Source: Microvirga aerophila (lineage in GTDB: Bacteria; Pseudomonadota; Alphaproteobacteria; Rhizobiales; Beijerinckiaceae). Taken from it: a DNA stretch of 64,000 bases. Numbering within the stretch: the stretch's first letter is position 1; every line of letters starts with the position of its first letter. The notes under the pieces are model-generated. The model searched no databases. It saw only the letters and a list, made by a program, of their open reading frames with translations, and had not been told where the DNA came from. Location of the stretch: contig NZ_QOIO01000025.1 of the NCBI RefSeq assembly GCF_003332305.1, positions 1 through 64,000 of the forward strand, written 5' to 3'. Positions 54,238 through 62,971 of this stretch are shown in pieces. The translations under genes were made by a program, and so were the position numbers.

Positions 54238-55116
54238 TCAGAGCTGCGCAAGGGTCAGTGCGACTGGTGTCGTTGGCAGGTGTTCGACTGCGCTGAACCC
54301 TGCTTGGTGCAGCGCCTCCTCAAGCGCGGTGTCGGTCCACGGACGGCCGCCGCTGAGCACCGTGCGCAACCCACTGAGCGCTGCCGGCAGATGCTCTGCA
54401 GGGGCGGCGTAGCGCGCGAGCGCCAGCCAACCCCCAGGCACCAAGGCCGCGCGAATGCGCTCAAGCGCCGCCACCGCAACAGGCTCAGGCAAGAAGGGCA
54501 AGGGCAGCCAAGCCAGGGTGAAGACCTCCACATCTTCCAGCACGGTGACATCCTGCCAACGGAGCTCCACCCGCGCCTCGAGACCGACCCCGGTGACGTT
54601 CTTCCGGGCCAGCGCCAGCGCAGGCTCGTGAATGTCGATGCCGACGACGCGAAGCGCCGGCCAGACCCGTGCCGCTTCGATCGCCAGCCAGGCTGCGCCC
54701 GTTCCCACGTCAAGGAAGGCTCCGCCCTCACGCCGCAATGCCGCCCTCAGCTCGGGCCGATCGGCGGACGCCGCCTCCAAGTCGTGCACGATCTTGCGCG
54801 AGGCCCGGCCGATGGCGTCGATCAACACCGGATCCTGGTGCCGCCACCCTGGTGGCTGGGCTGGGTCGGCAAAGAGTGCCGCGGCCTCGCTCAAGGCGTA
54901 GCCAATCGCAGCCAGCATCGCCTCCTGCTGGGCGGGCCCAAGCCCGTCCGGGAGCGCAGGATGCATCGCCCGCGCCGCCTCCTGAAGCCGCGGGCGGAGC
55001 ATCGGGTCGCCCTCGCGGTGCTCCTGCCGGAGCCGGAGTTCTGCGCCAAGCGCGGCAATCGCCTGGACGGAGAGAAGATGCCGCCGGATCTCGGTGATTG
55101 GATCATCCTGGCTCAC
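54238..55116 (-). CDS. Class I SAM-dependent methyltransferase
   Basis: 292 residues from the GTG at 55116 (start VSQDDPITEIRRHLLSVQAI), which has GGAGG about eight bases upstream. The upstream open frame is not supported. The N-terminal helical half (AMHPALPDGLGPAQQEAMLA) is followed by a Rossmann domain: GAFLDVGTGAAWLAIEAARV, LRVVGIDIHEPALALARKNV, ELRWQDVTVLED, and the acceptor region FTLAWLPLPFLPEPV and LVPGGWLALARY. Substrate unknown. Confidence 0.8.
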   Translation of the reverse strand: MSQDDPITEIRRHLLSVQAIAALGAELRLRQEHREGDPMLRPRLQEAARAMHPALPDGLGPAQQEAMLAAIGYALSEAAALFADPAQPPGWRHQDPVLIDAIGRASRKIVHDLEAASADRPELRAALRREGGAFLDVGTGAAWLAIEAARVWPALRVVGIDIHEPALALARKNVTGVGLEARVELRWQDVTVLEDVEVFTLAWLPLPFLPEPVAVAALERIRAALVPGGWLALARYAAPAEHLPAALSGLRTVLSGGRPWTDTALEEALHQAGFSAVEHLPTTPVALTLAQL

Positions 55117-55242
55117 GTTGCGCGTCCTCCACCAAAATCTGATGCAGGATCGGTCATCCGATGCCCGGCCGCAAATCAACTTACACGAAAGGGCTGGGCC
55201 GATTGGCAGAGCTACCCGTCCTTTGGATCCTAGATGCGCAAT

Positions 55243-55267
55243 TTCGCAGAAGGTGCCTTTATGGAAC
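55243..55267 (+). repeat. 25-bp intergenic repeat, copy 4
   Basis: TTCGCAGAAGGTGCCTTTAT followed by GGAAC, 127 bases upstream of the methyltransferase start. It has one more base in the middle than the other copies. Confidence 0.5.
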
Positions 55268-55341
55268 TGGTTTCGATTGAACGCCGATCCTCCCCTTGGA
55301 GGTCTCACAAAGGCGCTCCTATCGTACCACCCACACCTGTT

Positions 55342-56310
55342 TCAGTCTGGCGGCTGTATTCGGTAGATGGCTTTCCCCGAGATCCAGAGTGAGCCCGCTC
55401 CGTACCGAATGGCATCGCCCATAGGACCTGATCCGGTGAAATGGCGAACCAGCGTGTTCGTCTTGGGGTCGATCTGCGCAACCGGTGTTCTTGGGGCGCT
55501 GATCCAGACGTAGCCGCCACCGCAAACGATATCGCCACCATCCAACCGTCCTATCGTCTCAATGGTCGCCAGCACCTCGCCGGTCTTGCCATCGATCCGC
55601 TGTACGGTGCCATCGCTCTGGTTCAGCACCCAAATCGAACTTTCGCCGGACGCGATAAAGCGCGGTCGGTCGTGGAGCTTGATGGTCGAAATGACGGCAT
55701 TGCTTTTGGGGTCGATCCGATAGAGTTCGCCGTTCTCAAAGCCGGTCACCCAAACCGAGCCGAAATCGACCACGACTCCGGCACTGGCTGAAGGGAGCGG
55801 GATCTCCGCCTCGACTGCCCCGGTCCCAGGATTGTAGCGCGTCAGAACGGTGTCCCTGGTCGCACTGGATGGGGCGGTCAGGACCCAGATCCCACCCTCC
55901 CCCACACCGATGTTGCCCTCGCTCTCCACCATCTGGGCGGGGATTTCCTGCACCAGCTTGTTGGTGTTGGGGTCTATCCTGAGGATCAGGTCGCGGGTCG
56001 TGGCAGGCACCCATACGGCCCCTTCGCCGATGCCCATGGCGCGATACTTGCCATAGCTACCGAGCGGGATGTCCGTCACGCTGTTATCCGCAGCGTTGAC
56101 CCGGACCAGAGGCCCACCGCCGAGAGCCGGATCCGAGGGTTGGTTCATCATCCAGAGGGAGTCGAACCCGAAACCCATGAAATCGCCGCCGCGCGGGATT
56201 TCCGCCTGCAGGGTCAGGCTGCCGGGGGGCAACTCTTCCGCTGCGAAGCCCAAGTCGGATGAGACCAGAGTAAGAAACGACAACAAAATGAGTGCTTTGA
56301 CTGTGCTCAT
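55342..56310 (-). CDS. Secreted beta-propeller (YVTN/Vgb-like) protein
   Basis: 322 residues. Signal peptide MSTVKALILLSFLTLVSSDL with cleavage near AAE. The rest is a series of about six propeller blades, each with a GxGxxWV or SVWV strand and a PxTNK/D turn: GEGAVWVPATTRDLILRIDP, GEGGIWVLTAPSS, FGSVWVTGFENGELYRIDPK, SSIWVLNQSDGTVQRIDG and GGYVWISAPRTPVAQIDPKT. This is the virginiamycin-B-lyase/YVTN-type fold. Without lyase residues being certain, a binding or scaffold role in the periplasm is as likely. Confidence 0.85.
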   Translation of the reverse strand: MSTVKALILLSFLTLVSSDLGFAAEELPPGSLTLQAEIPRGGDFMGFGFDSLWMMNQPSDPALGGGPLVRVNAADNSVTDIPLGSYGKYRAMGIGEGAVWVPATTRDLILRIDPNTNKLVQEIPAQMVESEGNIGVGEGGIWVLTAPSSATRDTVLTRYNPGTGAVEAEIPLPSASAGVVVDFGSVWVTGFENGELYRIDPKSNAVISTIKLHDRPRFIASGESSIWVLNQSDGTVQRIDGKTGEVLATIETIGRLDGGDIVCGGGYVWISAPRTPVAQIDPKTNTLVRHFTGSGPMGDAIRYGAGSLWISGKAIYRIQPPD

Positions 56311-56385
56311 TGTCTTCCTCCCGGAGAAACTGCTGGCTTGGAAGACACGTCCTGTTAGATCGATTATACCACCATGGTCTCGTAA

Positions 56386-56409
56386 TTCGCAGAACGCCCT
56401 TTACGGAAC
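56386..56409 (+). repeat. 24-bp intergenic repeat, copy 5
   Basis: TTCGCAGAACGCCCTTTACG followed by GAAC, 76 bases upstream of the beta-propeller start, in the same orientation as the other copies. Confidence 0.5.
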
Positions 56410-56756
56410 CCGATGAGGTGTCGTTTGACCGTATTCAGAAGCTTCCATCGGCGCTCGGGTCAGTGAGTCAGCAAAGAGCCAGTCGATGCGGCCCGCTCTG
56501 CCCGGCCCGATGTGAGCACGAATATTGAAGGACACTTGGGAGCCGCTGGCACCAACCCCGCTGCCGGAACTGCGCTGTCTACAAGCCATAGGACCGCGTT
56601 CGGCTAAAGTCAGCTCCGGGTCAAAGAGGAACGAACAGCAAATGAAATGAAGGTCCGCTCACTGCCTCATGAGCAGACCAAAGCGCTTCTTCAGAGAAAT
56701 GCCAACAAAAGACCTTCGTGGAGGATTGGTGTCGTGTTTCGGCCTGAGGAGATTCT
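56410..56756. other. Intergenic, no gene seen
   Basis: About 350 bases between the repeat and the pntB fragment, probably insertion-sequence debris. No ORF with a recognisable product. Confidence 0.4.
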
Positions 56757-57104
56757 TCAGATGGCCTGCACCAGTTGGTCGACGCTGGCTTTGGCGTCAC
56801 CGTAGAACATGCGGGTGTTCTCCTTGTAGAGGAGCGGGTTCTCGATCCCGGAGTAGTCCGTCCCCTGCCCGCGCTTGGACACGAACACCTGCTTGGCCTT
56901 CCACACCTCCAGCACCGGCATGCCGGCAATCGGGCTGTTCGGATCCTCCTGGGCGGCCGGGTTCACAATGTCGTTCGAGCCGATCACGATCACCACGTCA
57001 GTGTCGGCAAAGTCCTCGTTGATCTCGTCCATCTCCAGCACGATGCCGTACGGCACCTTCGCCCCCGCCAGCAGCACGTTCATGTGGCCGGGAAGCCGCC
57101 CGGC
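56757..57104 (-). pseudogene. pntB: NAD(P) transhydrogenase beta subunit (pntB), C-terminal fragment
   Basis: About 115 residues match domain III, the NADP-binding end of Pnt[80 protein letters not shown] and [20 protein letters not shown]. The stop is normal, but the membrane domain is absent; upstream of 57104 the frame runs into insertion-sequence sequence. A displaced fragment, not a functional subunit. Confidence 0.9.
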
Positions 57105-57165
57105 CTGTTCGAGCTTGAACTGTTTTCGCAAGCCAGCGTTCTGATCGTCCTGGCGGAGATGATCG

Positions 57166-57300
57166 ATGCTGACGGACAAGCAATGGGCGATGTTGGAGCC
57201 GCTGATTGAGGCGTGCAGGCCCAAGGGCAAGACCCCGCCACAGGACCTTCGGCGCACACTTTCGGCCATCCTCTGGCGGCATCAGAACGGAGCCACCGCC
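57166..57300 (+). pseudogene. Truncated insertion-sequence transposase, N-terminal part
   Basis: The start [20 protein letters not shown] and [17 protein letters not shown] match the N-terminal domain of IS5-type transposases (DUF4096). After about residue 45 the expected continuation (WRAIP...) is gone and unrelated sequence follows. It adjoins the pntB fragment, so this element probably carried or created that break. Confidence 0.8.
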
Positions 57301-57554
57301 TCAAGCTTCATGGGCGTCCTCTCGCTCGCAGCCGCTTTCGACTGGATCAAGTCCCAAGGTCGCGAGCAACACGGACCCAGATCGGTCAACACCATGCAGG
57401 TGGTCAGGGACACAAATGGCAGCTTCGTGCCTGGGCTGACACTGCCACATGCGGCAGAGCAACGGACTTTGTCCCCGTCACTGGGGTGTGCTACCCTCGG
57501 AGTGTCGTACATGCACCTCGACTCCGCCTTTGAGGCGCTGCCTGGGAGGGATTC

Positions 57555-58247
57555 ATGTCGCAGGCAATCTTCCAGACACAATGGCAGACCTACCGCAAGG
57601 TGATCGACTTCAACTACAATTTCCATCGCGAGGTCTACGACCTGCTGCACGGCATCCTGGTCACCGAGGCCCCCAAGCCCTTCCGCTTTCTCGACCTTGG
57701 GTGCGGGGATGCCACCGGGAGCAGGGCAGCCCTGAGGGGAACGGACGTTTCTGGCTACTTCGGCGTTGACCTATCGCAGCCGGCGCTCACCCTGGCGGAA
57801 GAGACGCTCAAGACCCTTCCCTGCCCGGTCACTCTTGTTCAGGCCGACTTCGCCGAAGCACTGGCGGGCTGGTCGGAGGCCGTCGATGTCGTTTGGATCG
57901 GGCAGTCCCTGCACCACCTCGATACGCGAAACAAGGGCGAGCTGATGCGCCGGGTGCGTCGCCTGCTAGGTCCTAACGGCCTATTCCTGATCTGGGAGCC
58001 GACCTTGAGTGAGGGGGAGGATCGTGACGGCTGGCTCGGTCGCGTCGAGCACGGTAGCCGCCTCTTGTGGACGGAGCTCGACGCATCGGAGTTTTGCGCC
58101 ATTGTCACTCACAATCGTGCATCAGACTATCCGGAGTCTGTGGCCGTGTGGCACTCGTTGGGTCTCGAGGCCGGCTTCTGCACGGCCGAGACGGTGTTTG
58201 TGGATCCGAGGGAGTTGGCTCGGGTGTATTGCTACCGGCCGTCCTGA
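57555..58247 (+). CDS. SAM-dependent methyltransferase
   Basis: 230 residues. Class I fold: FRFLDLGCGDATGSRAALRG, YFGVDLSQPALTLAEETLK, VTLVQADFAEALAGWSEAVD, VVWIGQSLHHLDTRNKGELM and LLGPNGLFLIWEPTLSEGED. The N-terminus (WQTYRKVIDFNYNFHREVYD) is a helical lid. Probably acts on a small molecule; acceptor unknown. It stands between insertion-sequence debris on both sides. Confidence 0.85.
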   Translation: MSQAIFQTQWQTYRKVIDFNYNFHREVYDLLHGILVTEAPKPFRFLDLGCGDATGSRAALRGTDVSGYFGVDLSQPALTLAEETLKTLPCPVTLVQADFAEALAGWSEAVDVVWIGQSLHHLDTRNKGELMRRVRRLLGPNGLFLIWEPTLSEGEDRDGWLGRVEHGSRLLWTELDASEFCAIVTHNRASDYPESVAVWHSLGLEAGFCTAETVFVDPRELARVYCYRPS

Positions 58248-58305
58248 GAGATGCGCGCTGCCGACGTTTCCATGGCAACTGCACAGGGGAGGTCCGCTAT
58301 TCAAA

Positions 58306-59074
58306 CTATAACAGGCGGTAGCCAGAGGTTGGCTCTTGAAGAGCCGACAGCGGCGTCTCGATGCTCCAGACGACGCCGGCAGGCTCATAGATGATCCCTG
58401 CCTGCTCGCCGAAGCTCCCGGCCAGGCTTCGCTCGAACAGCCGCGAGCCAAAGCCCTTACGTACAGGAGCTTTGACAAGAGGACCGCCGCTTTCCTGCCA
58501 CCTGAACCGAAACAGGCCAGCCTCCCCATCCCTTGCCACATTCCACGTGATCTCGACCTGTCCCGCATCCACCGACAGGGCCCCGTACTTGGCTGCATTG
58601 GTGCAGAGCTCATGTAGGGCCAGCGAGAGGGCCAGCGTCGTCTTCGGCCCAAGGTGGACATCAGGCCCGCTGACGTGGATCCGGCCATGATCGTTGTGTG
58701 ACTGGATGGCCCCTTCGACGATCACCGTGATGCTGGCACTGGACCAGTTCTCTTGCAGCAGGGTGTCGTTCGCCCGAGCCAGGGCTGCCAATCTCTCACT
58801 GAAGATGATGCCGGCCGCTTCCAGTGAAGGAGCGCTTCTCAGGGTCTGGGTGGCAATGGCCTGAACCATGGCCAGGGTGTTCTTCACCCGGTGCGTCAGT
58901 TCCTGCATCAGAAGCTGGCGCTGCTCTTCCAGGCGTTTGCGGGCCGTGATGTCGTAGACGGCTCCGACGATCCGCGACGGACGCCCGACCTCGTCACACA
59001 CGATCTCCCCTCGTCGGGCAGCCACCGCACCGTTCGGTCGTCCTGCCAGACGATTCGGTAATCCGTGTAGCCGA
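58306..59074 (-). pseudogene. HWE-type sensor histidine kinase, truncated and frameshifted
   Basis: The intact part, 58306-59025, encodes an HWE-kinase core: QELTHRVKNTLAMVQAIATQ with the phosphoacceptor His, ALHELCTNAAKYGALSVDAG and the ATP-binding region GSRLFERSLAGSFG. Upstream, PAS residues GYTDYRIVWQDDRTVRWL continue in another frame, so a one-base shift separates them, and the gene is cut at 59075 by a MITE-like repeat. The sensor part is missing, so this is a remnant, possibly still making a soluble kinase core. Confidence 0.75.
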
Positions 59075-59174
59075 CTAGAGCATCGGACGATTTGTCGGAC
59101 CCGCTCCGTTCCTACCCCTGCCTAGCGGAGAAAGGTGGAGCGTCGTGGATCCGCTTTTTCGTCCGATGCTCTAG
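59075..59174. mobile_element. MITE-like element with 16-bp inverted repeats
   Basis: CTAGAGCATCGGACGA (59075-59090) and its exact inverse TCGTCCGATGCTCTAG (59159-59174) bound about 100 bases with no ORF. A third copy of the right end lies at 59320-59335. It sits at the broken PAS domain of the kinase gene. CTAG ends suggest a target duplication or target preference. Confidence 0.6.
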
Positions 59175-59355
59175 ATCCTCAAGGGAATGGACCAATGACG
59201 TTGCCAGCAGATGGCGGTGCATCGGACGGTTAAACGGACTTATTGCCAGCGACTTCGAAAGTAATTCAGCAAAAGTAATTCAGCATTGATGGGGTGCAGA
59301 AATCAGCGGCTCCGACTTCTCGTCCGATGCTCTAGGATGGTGTGTTACATGCGTC
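59175..59355. other. Insertion-sequence flank, no gene
   Basis: Holds a tandem GTAATTCAGCAAA-type repeat around 59260-59285 and the extra MITE end at 59320-59335. Nothing coding. Confidence 0.4.
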
Positions 59356-60721
59356 CTACTACTACAGCCGTGATTTACGTCGGCGTCGGGTGCGTTTGCG
59401 CCAGTGGCATTCTCGCGCCCGCTGCTGATGCCGCCGACGCCACACCGACCAGTGCTCCACCGCCTCAATCGAAGGCGGCCGCTCCCACACCAAGTGCCAG
59501 AGCAGCCATCGCACCTCGGGCACCGTGAACGGCAGCAGCCCCGCGGCCTGCCCGACGGGGGCCTCTCCCCCCGATGGCGTGCTGGCGCACGATGGTGAGA
59601 TACGCATGCGCCAGCATGGCCAACGTGATGTGCCGATGCCAGCCCGTCCACGCGCGCACCTCGTACGCGTCCAAGCCGGTCTCGCCCTTGGCTTCCTCAA
59701 AGCAGCTCTCGATCCGCCAGCGCTGGCCCGCAATCCGCACCAGCTCGGCGAGCGACGTCTCCTCCGGTGAACGGGTGAGATAGAACGTGAACTGATGCGG
59801 GCGGCCCTTCTTACGGCGGATCAGCAGGCCGGTCTTCCAGTCCGGCACGGGCGGCGTGCGATACGGCAGATAGGCCCAGTCATACAGCCGTGGACCCTTG
59901 GCTCCATCCCCAGCGCTCAGCCGCCGCCAACCTCTGGCCGGCACGTCCTCGAGCCAATCCTCCACGGGCTTGAACCCGAGCCGCTGGGCCGAGGTCACAG
60001 CCAGCACGTAGCCGCGCCCGTGCGCCTCGATCAGGCGCCGCGTCTGGTGATCGGCACCATAGAGGCTGTCGCTCACCACCCAGGCACACGGCACGCCGGC
60101 CTCGAACGCTTGCTTCAGCATCGCCTGCCCGAGCTTCGGCTTGGTCGCGAAGCTGATCTCGTCCGGCACACCCGCCTCCGCCCGCCGTACGGCGTCATAA
60201 GCCCAGGTTTCCGGCAGGTACAGGGCCCGGTCGATCAGGGCATGGCCGTGCCGGCTGGCATAAGCGAGAAACACCCCGATCTGGCAGTTCTCGATGCGGC
60301 CTGCGGTGCCAGAGTACTGGCGTTTGACGCCGGCCGACTTGTCCCCCTTCTTCAAGAAGCCGGTCTCGTCGAGCACCAGCACGGCGTCAGGATCGCCCAG
60401 ATGCTCGACGACATAGGCGCGCAGATCATCGCGCACGGCATCGGCATCCCAATGCATGCGGGCAAGGAAATCCTGCACGCCATCAGGGCTGGCATCGCCG
60501 GCCGCTTCCGCCAGGTGCCAGCCGTTCTTGCGCTCCAGCGGCGCGAGTAGACCCTGCAGGTAAGCCCGGACGCGTCGGCGCGGTTCGATCCGGCCGAAAC
60601 GGGGAGTAATCCGGGTGCAAAGGTCATCCAACTGATAGGCCCAACGATGGGCCTCGCTTGCGTGCGTCATGGCGCGACACCTCCGTGTCTAAGACAACGC
60701 ACAAGACCCGGCTGTAGTACT
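59356..60721 (-). mobile_element. IS701-type insertion sequence
   Basis: About 1.37 kb bounded by imperfect inverted repeats, CTACTACTACAGCCGTG on the left (59356-59372) and its inverse CGGCTGTAGTACTAG on the right (60707-60721). It holds one transposase gene on the minus strand, and the reading frame of its C-terminal part ends inside the left repeat, as is usual for compact IS. Confidence 0.75.
59362..60670 (-). pseudogene. IS701-family transposase, frameshifted by an extra G
   Basis: The frame 60670 to about 59565 reads a typical IS701 transposase: RVRAYLQGLLAPLERKNGWH, DAVLVLDETGFLKKGDKSAG, QYSGTAGRIENCQIGVFLAY, PCAWVVSDSLYGAD and QRWRIESCFEEAKGETGLDA with the catalytic Asp, Asp and Glu. 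After QHAIGG the family sequence continues one frame over (EAPVGQAAGLLPFTVPEVRW, LLWHLVWERPPS) to a stop at 59362. Deleting one G from the run of six near 59570 restores the frame. It is therefore a homopolymer frameshift: real, programmed or a sequencing error. Confidence 0.85.
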
Positions 60722-60813
60722 AGAGCCTGGAGAAGAAGGGAGGCCCCGGACCGCTTCACGCGTCGCTCCTCGGGCCGCCTCACCACCCCATCAAAGAATT
60801 TTGGAGTGGTGCA

Positions 60814-61242
60814 GTGCTCTGCCCTCAAACGGACACGATCCCGCATTCCCGCCGCCCCGGACGTCCGGCCACCGCGAGCGCCATCATCGCCCGGTGCGAC
60901 GCCCTGTGCTTTCCGGGCGGCGTCTCGAGCTACATCGCGCCCGCCGCGCGGATCCGGCGCATCCGGGCCTGCGCCGTGGAGCAGTTGGGGCGTCATCCGC
61001 CGTCGAAGCGCTCGATCGAAAAGTTCTACGAGCAACGGGCAGTCGTCGCGAGCCGGTGGTGGCGGCACAAGCTGCTCGAGGTCGCCTTCATCCGGGCGTT
61101 CCCGGGCGGCGTCGTCTCAGCGGACACGACCATCCAGTCGCGCAACGACCGGATCCTCGATGACGGCTTCGCGGCCGACCAAATTCAGCTGCCCAGCCCC
61201 ACGACGATCCGGCGCTTCCTCAAAAGCAGGGGCACCACATGA
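60814..61242 (+). CDS. Hypothetical protein upstream of a TadE/G-like gene
   Basis: 142 residues, GTG start with GGAG eight bases upstream. Basic throughout, with SKRSIEKFYEQRAVVASRWW and RRPGRPATASAIIARCDAL. No signal peptide or known domain. Its stop overlaps the ATG of the next gene by four bases (ATGA), so the two are co-expressed. Function unknown. Confidence 0.5.
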   Translation: MLCPQTDTIPHSRRPGRPATASAIIARCDALCFPGGVSSYIAPAARIRRIRACAVEQLGRHPPSKRSIEKFYEQRAVVASRWWRHKLLEVAFIRAFPGGVVSADTTIQSRNDRILDDGFAADQIQLPSPTTIRRFLKSRGTT

Positions 61243-61727
61243 ACCGGACCTTCCCGATTTCGCAGCCGGCCGAGTTGCTCCGCCGGCACGAGAGCGGCTC
61301 CGTCGGCGTGGCGATGGCGCTGCTGATGCCGCTCCTCGTCGGCATCCTCGGCCTGGCGATCGACTACGGGCGCATGGCCACGATCCGCACCGCCCTGATC
61401 CAGGCGGCCGACGCCACGGGCCAGACCCTGCGCATGCAGATCAACCTTTGCAACGCCCGCGTGGAAGCCGGCGAAATGCAGGCCCAAGGCTGCTTCGACG
61501 ACGCGCACATGACGCTGAAGGGGGCCTCCCTCCAGGCGCACGCGCGCCAGCACATGGACGAGAACTTCAAGGTCCGGTGGGCCCGCGCGAGCGTCGACCG
61601 GTTGACCTATGAAGGCCTCACCGGACGCGTGACCCTCGACGTCTCGTCGCAGTACGATTGCGTGTTCTTGCACCTGATCCTCAAGGAAGGCTGTCGCGTC
61701 AGGCTCGAATCCGGCACCAGCTTCTGA
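61239..61727 (+). CDS. TadE/TadG-like pilus-assembly protein
   Basis: 162 residues. An N-terminal region RRHESGSVGVAMALLMPLLV followed by GILGLAIDYGRMATIRTALI is the typical TadE/TadG start: one membrane helix and the GLAxDYGR motif. The remainder is extracytoplasmic, with cysteines in LCNARVEAG, GCFDDAHM, DCVFLHL and EGCRVRL. In complete systems such proteins are minor pilins of Flp pili, but no tadA, cpaE or flp gene is near. Orphan member, function unclear. Confidence 0.7.
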   Translation: MNRTFPISQPAELLRRHESGSVGVAMALLMPLLVGILGLAIDYGRMATIRTALIQAADATGQTLRMQINLCNARVEAGEMQAQGCFDDAHMTLKGASLQAHARQHMDENFKVRWARASVDRLTYEGLTGRVTLDVSSQYDCVFLHLILKEGCRVRLESGTSF

Positions 61728-61734
61728 GGCGCTG

Positions 61735-62883
61735 TCACGTCATCCGTCTGCGCCGCATGGCGAGCAGCTCGACCTCGAGGTTGATCTTGCCCGATTTCAC
61801 CATCCGGACGAATGCGCGGAAGTAGCCGCCAGGGTTGCGGATCTTCTGCGTGCCGCTCGACACGTCATCATCGTAGAGCTGCAGCACGTAGATCACCGCC
61901 GTGGCTGCCCCCACGGGTCCGATTTCAGCCACGGCCTCGTTCCAGGCGCTCTCATGCGCGCCGAGCGAGGCCCGCAGGTACCGCCCTGCCCCGACGAGGT
62001 CGTCGATGGTACGGATCGGTTTTCCGTAATCGGTGACCGTGGGGCAAGCCTCAACGATCAATGCCGGTGATAGGTGCTCTGCCGGTCGTTCTTTTGGCAG
62101 AACCGCCTCAGCTTTCCCCGGAAAGCTCTTTGTACAAGTCTCGCTAGGAGATCCGTTGTTTGATTCTTTGTGGCGGCGGTTTTCGCCCCCATTGCCCGCT
62201 TTGTAGAACGCTTCCTCGCACGCATTCCTCAGAGCTTGCCACTGTTCCAGGATACTATCAGGCAGAGTTTGTGAACTCCGCAGCGGCGTCCTTCCTTTGA
62301 GCGCCTCCACCTGGTCCTCCAGATCGGAGCTGTCGAGATCGGGGAAGTGGTGCGCCAGCGCGTTGAGAGCCTCTTCGGCGGCCCGCCGGCAGATCGTCAC
62401 CTCGTCGAAGGCGCGCTTCCGCACCTCGCGGAGCTGCTTCTGCTCCACGATGCGCTGGGCCCACTCCCCTCGCCTCGCGTAGACCGGCGTCAGGTCGAAG
62501 CCGAACGCGTCGACGATCTCGCCGGCCAGGTCCTTGACGGCGTAGCGCTTGCCGTTGGGCGAGTCCTTCGGCACGACGAGTTGCAGGTCGATGAGCTTGC
62601 GGATGCAAGCCCGCAGTGCGCGCTCGGAAAGGCCCGTGCGCTTCATCAGGTAGTCGTTGGACGGCCAGACGAGGATCCTGTCCCATTCCTGCTCGCCCCA
62701 GCTGGCGACAAGTTCGGACAAGACGGTGCGCAAGCCGGTTCGGAGGCACAGGGCCTCGGCCGCCTGGCGCACAGCCGCCGACAGTTCCTTACGCGTCACA
62801 GTGCGCCCGTTTTCGAGCGCGAGTTCTCTCGCGGCCAGGGCGGCATGTCTCAGCCGCCGGCCTCCTGACGATGCAAGCTGCAT
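61735..62883 (-). CDS. repC: Replication initiation protein RepC
   Basis: 382 residues. The ATG at 62883 has GAGGG five bases upstream, better than the ATG four codons earlier. RepC is the initiator of repABC-type replicons of Alphaproteobacteria. N-terminal DNA-binding part: LRHAALAARELALENG, VTRKELSAAVRQAAEALCLR, LVWPSNDYLMKRTGLSERAL, RACIRKLIDLQLVVPKDSPN. C-terminal signature: IRTIDDLVGAGRYLRASLGA, HESAWNEAVAEIGPVGAATA and KIRNPGGYFRAFVRMVKSGK. An antisense RNA candidate covers its leader. No repA or repB is directly upstream, unlike the usual operon. Confidence 0.95.
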   Translation of the reverse strand: MQLASSGGRRLRHAALAARELALENGRTVTRKELSAAVRQAAEALCLRTGLRTVLSELVASWGEQEWDRILVWPSNDYLMKRTGLSERALRACIRKLIDLQLVVPKDSPNGKRYAVKDLAGEIVDAFGFDLTPVYARRGEWAQRIVEQKQLREVRKRAFDEVTICRRAAEEALNALAHHFPDLDSSDLEDQVEALKGRTPLRSSQTLPDSILEQWQALRNACEEAFYKAGNGGENRRHKESNNGSPSETCTKSFPGKAEAVLPKERPAEHLSPALIVEACPTVTDYGKPIRTIDDLVGAGRYLRASLGAHESAWNEAVAEIGPVGAATAVIYVLQLYDDDVSSGTQKIRNPGGYFRAFVRMVKSGKINLEVELLAMRRRRMT

Positions 62884-62935
62884 CGTACCCTCCATGTTGA
62901 GGGCAAAGCGGGAGGGTTCACCGAAACCGATGCTC

Positions 62936-62965
62936 TTGACACTCAGCTTGTCGGGATGGCATAAG
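62936..62965 (+). promoter_or_regulatory. Promoter of the antisense RNA
   Basis: TTGACA (62936-62941), an 18-base spacer and CATAAG (62960-62965). Directed away from repC, so transcription starts near 62972. Confidence 0.55.
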
Positions 62966-62971
62966 GAAGGT

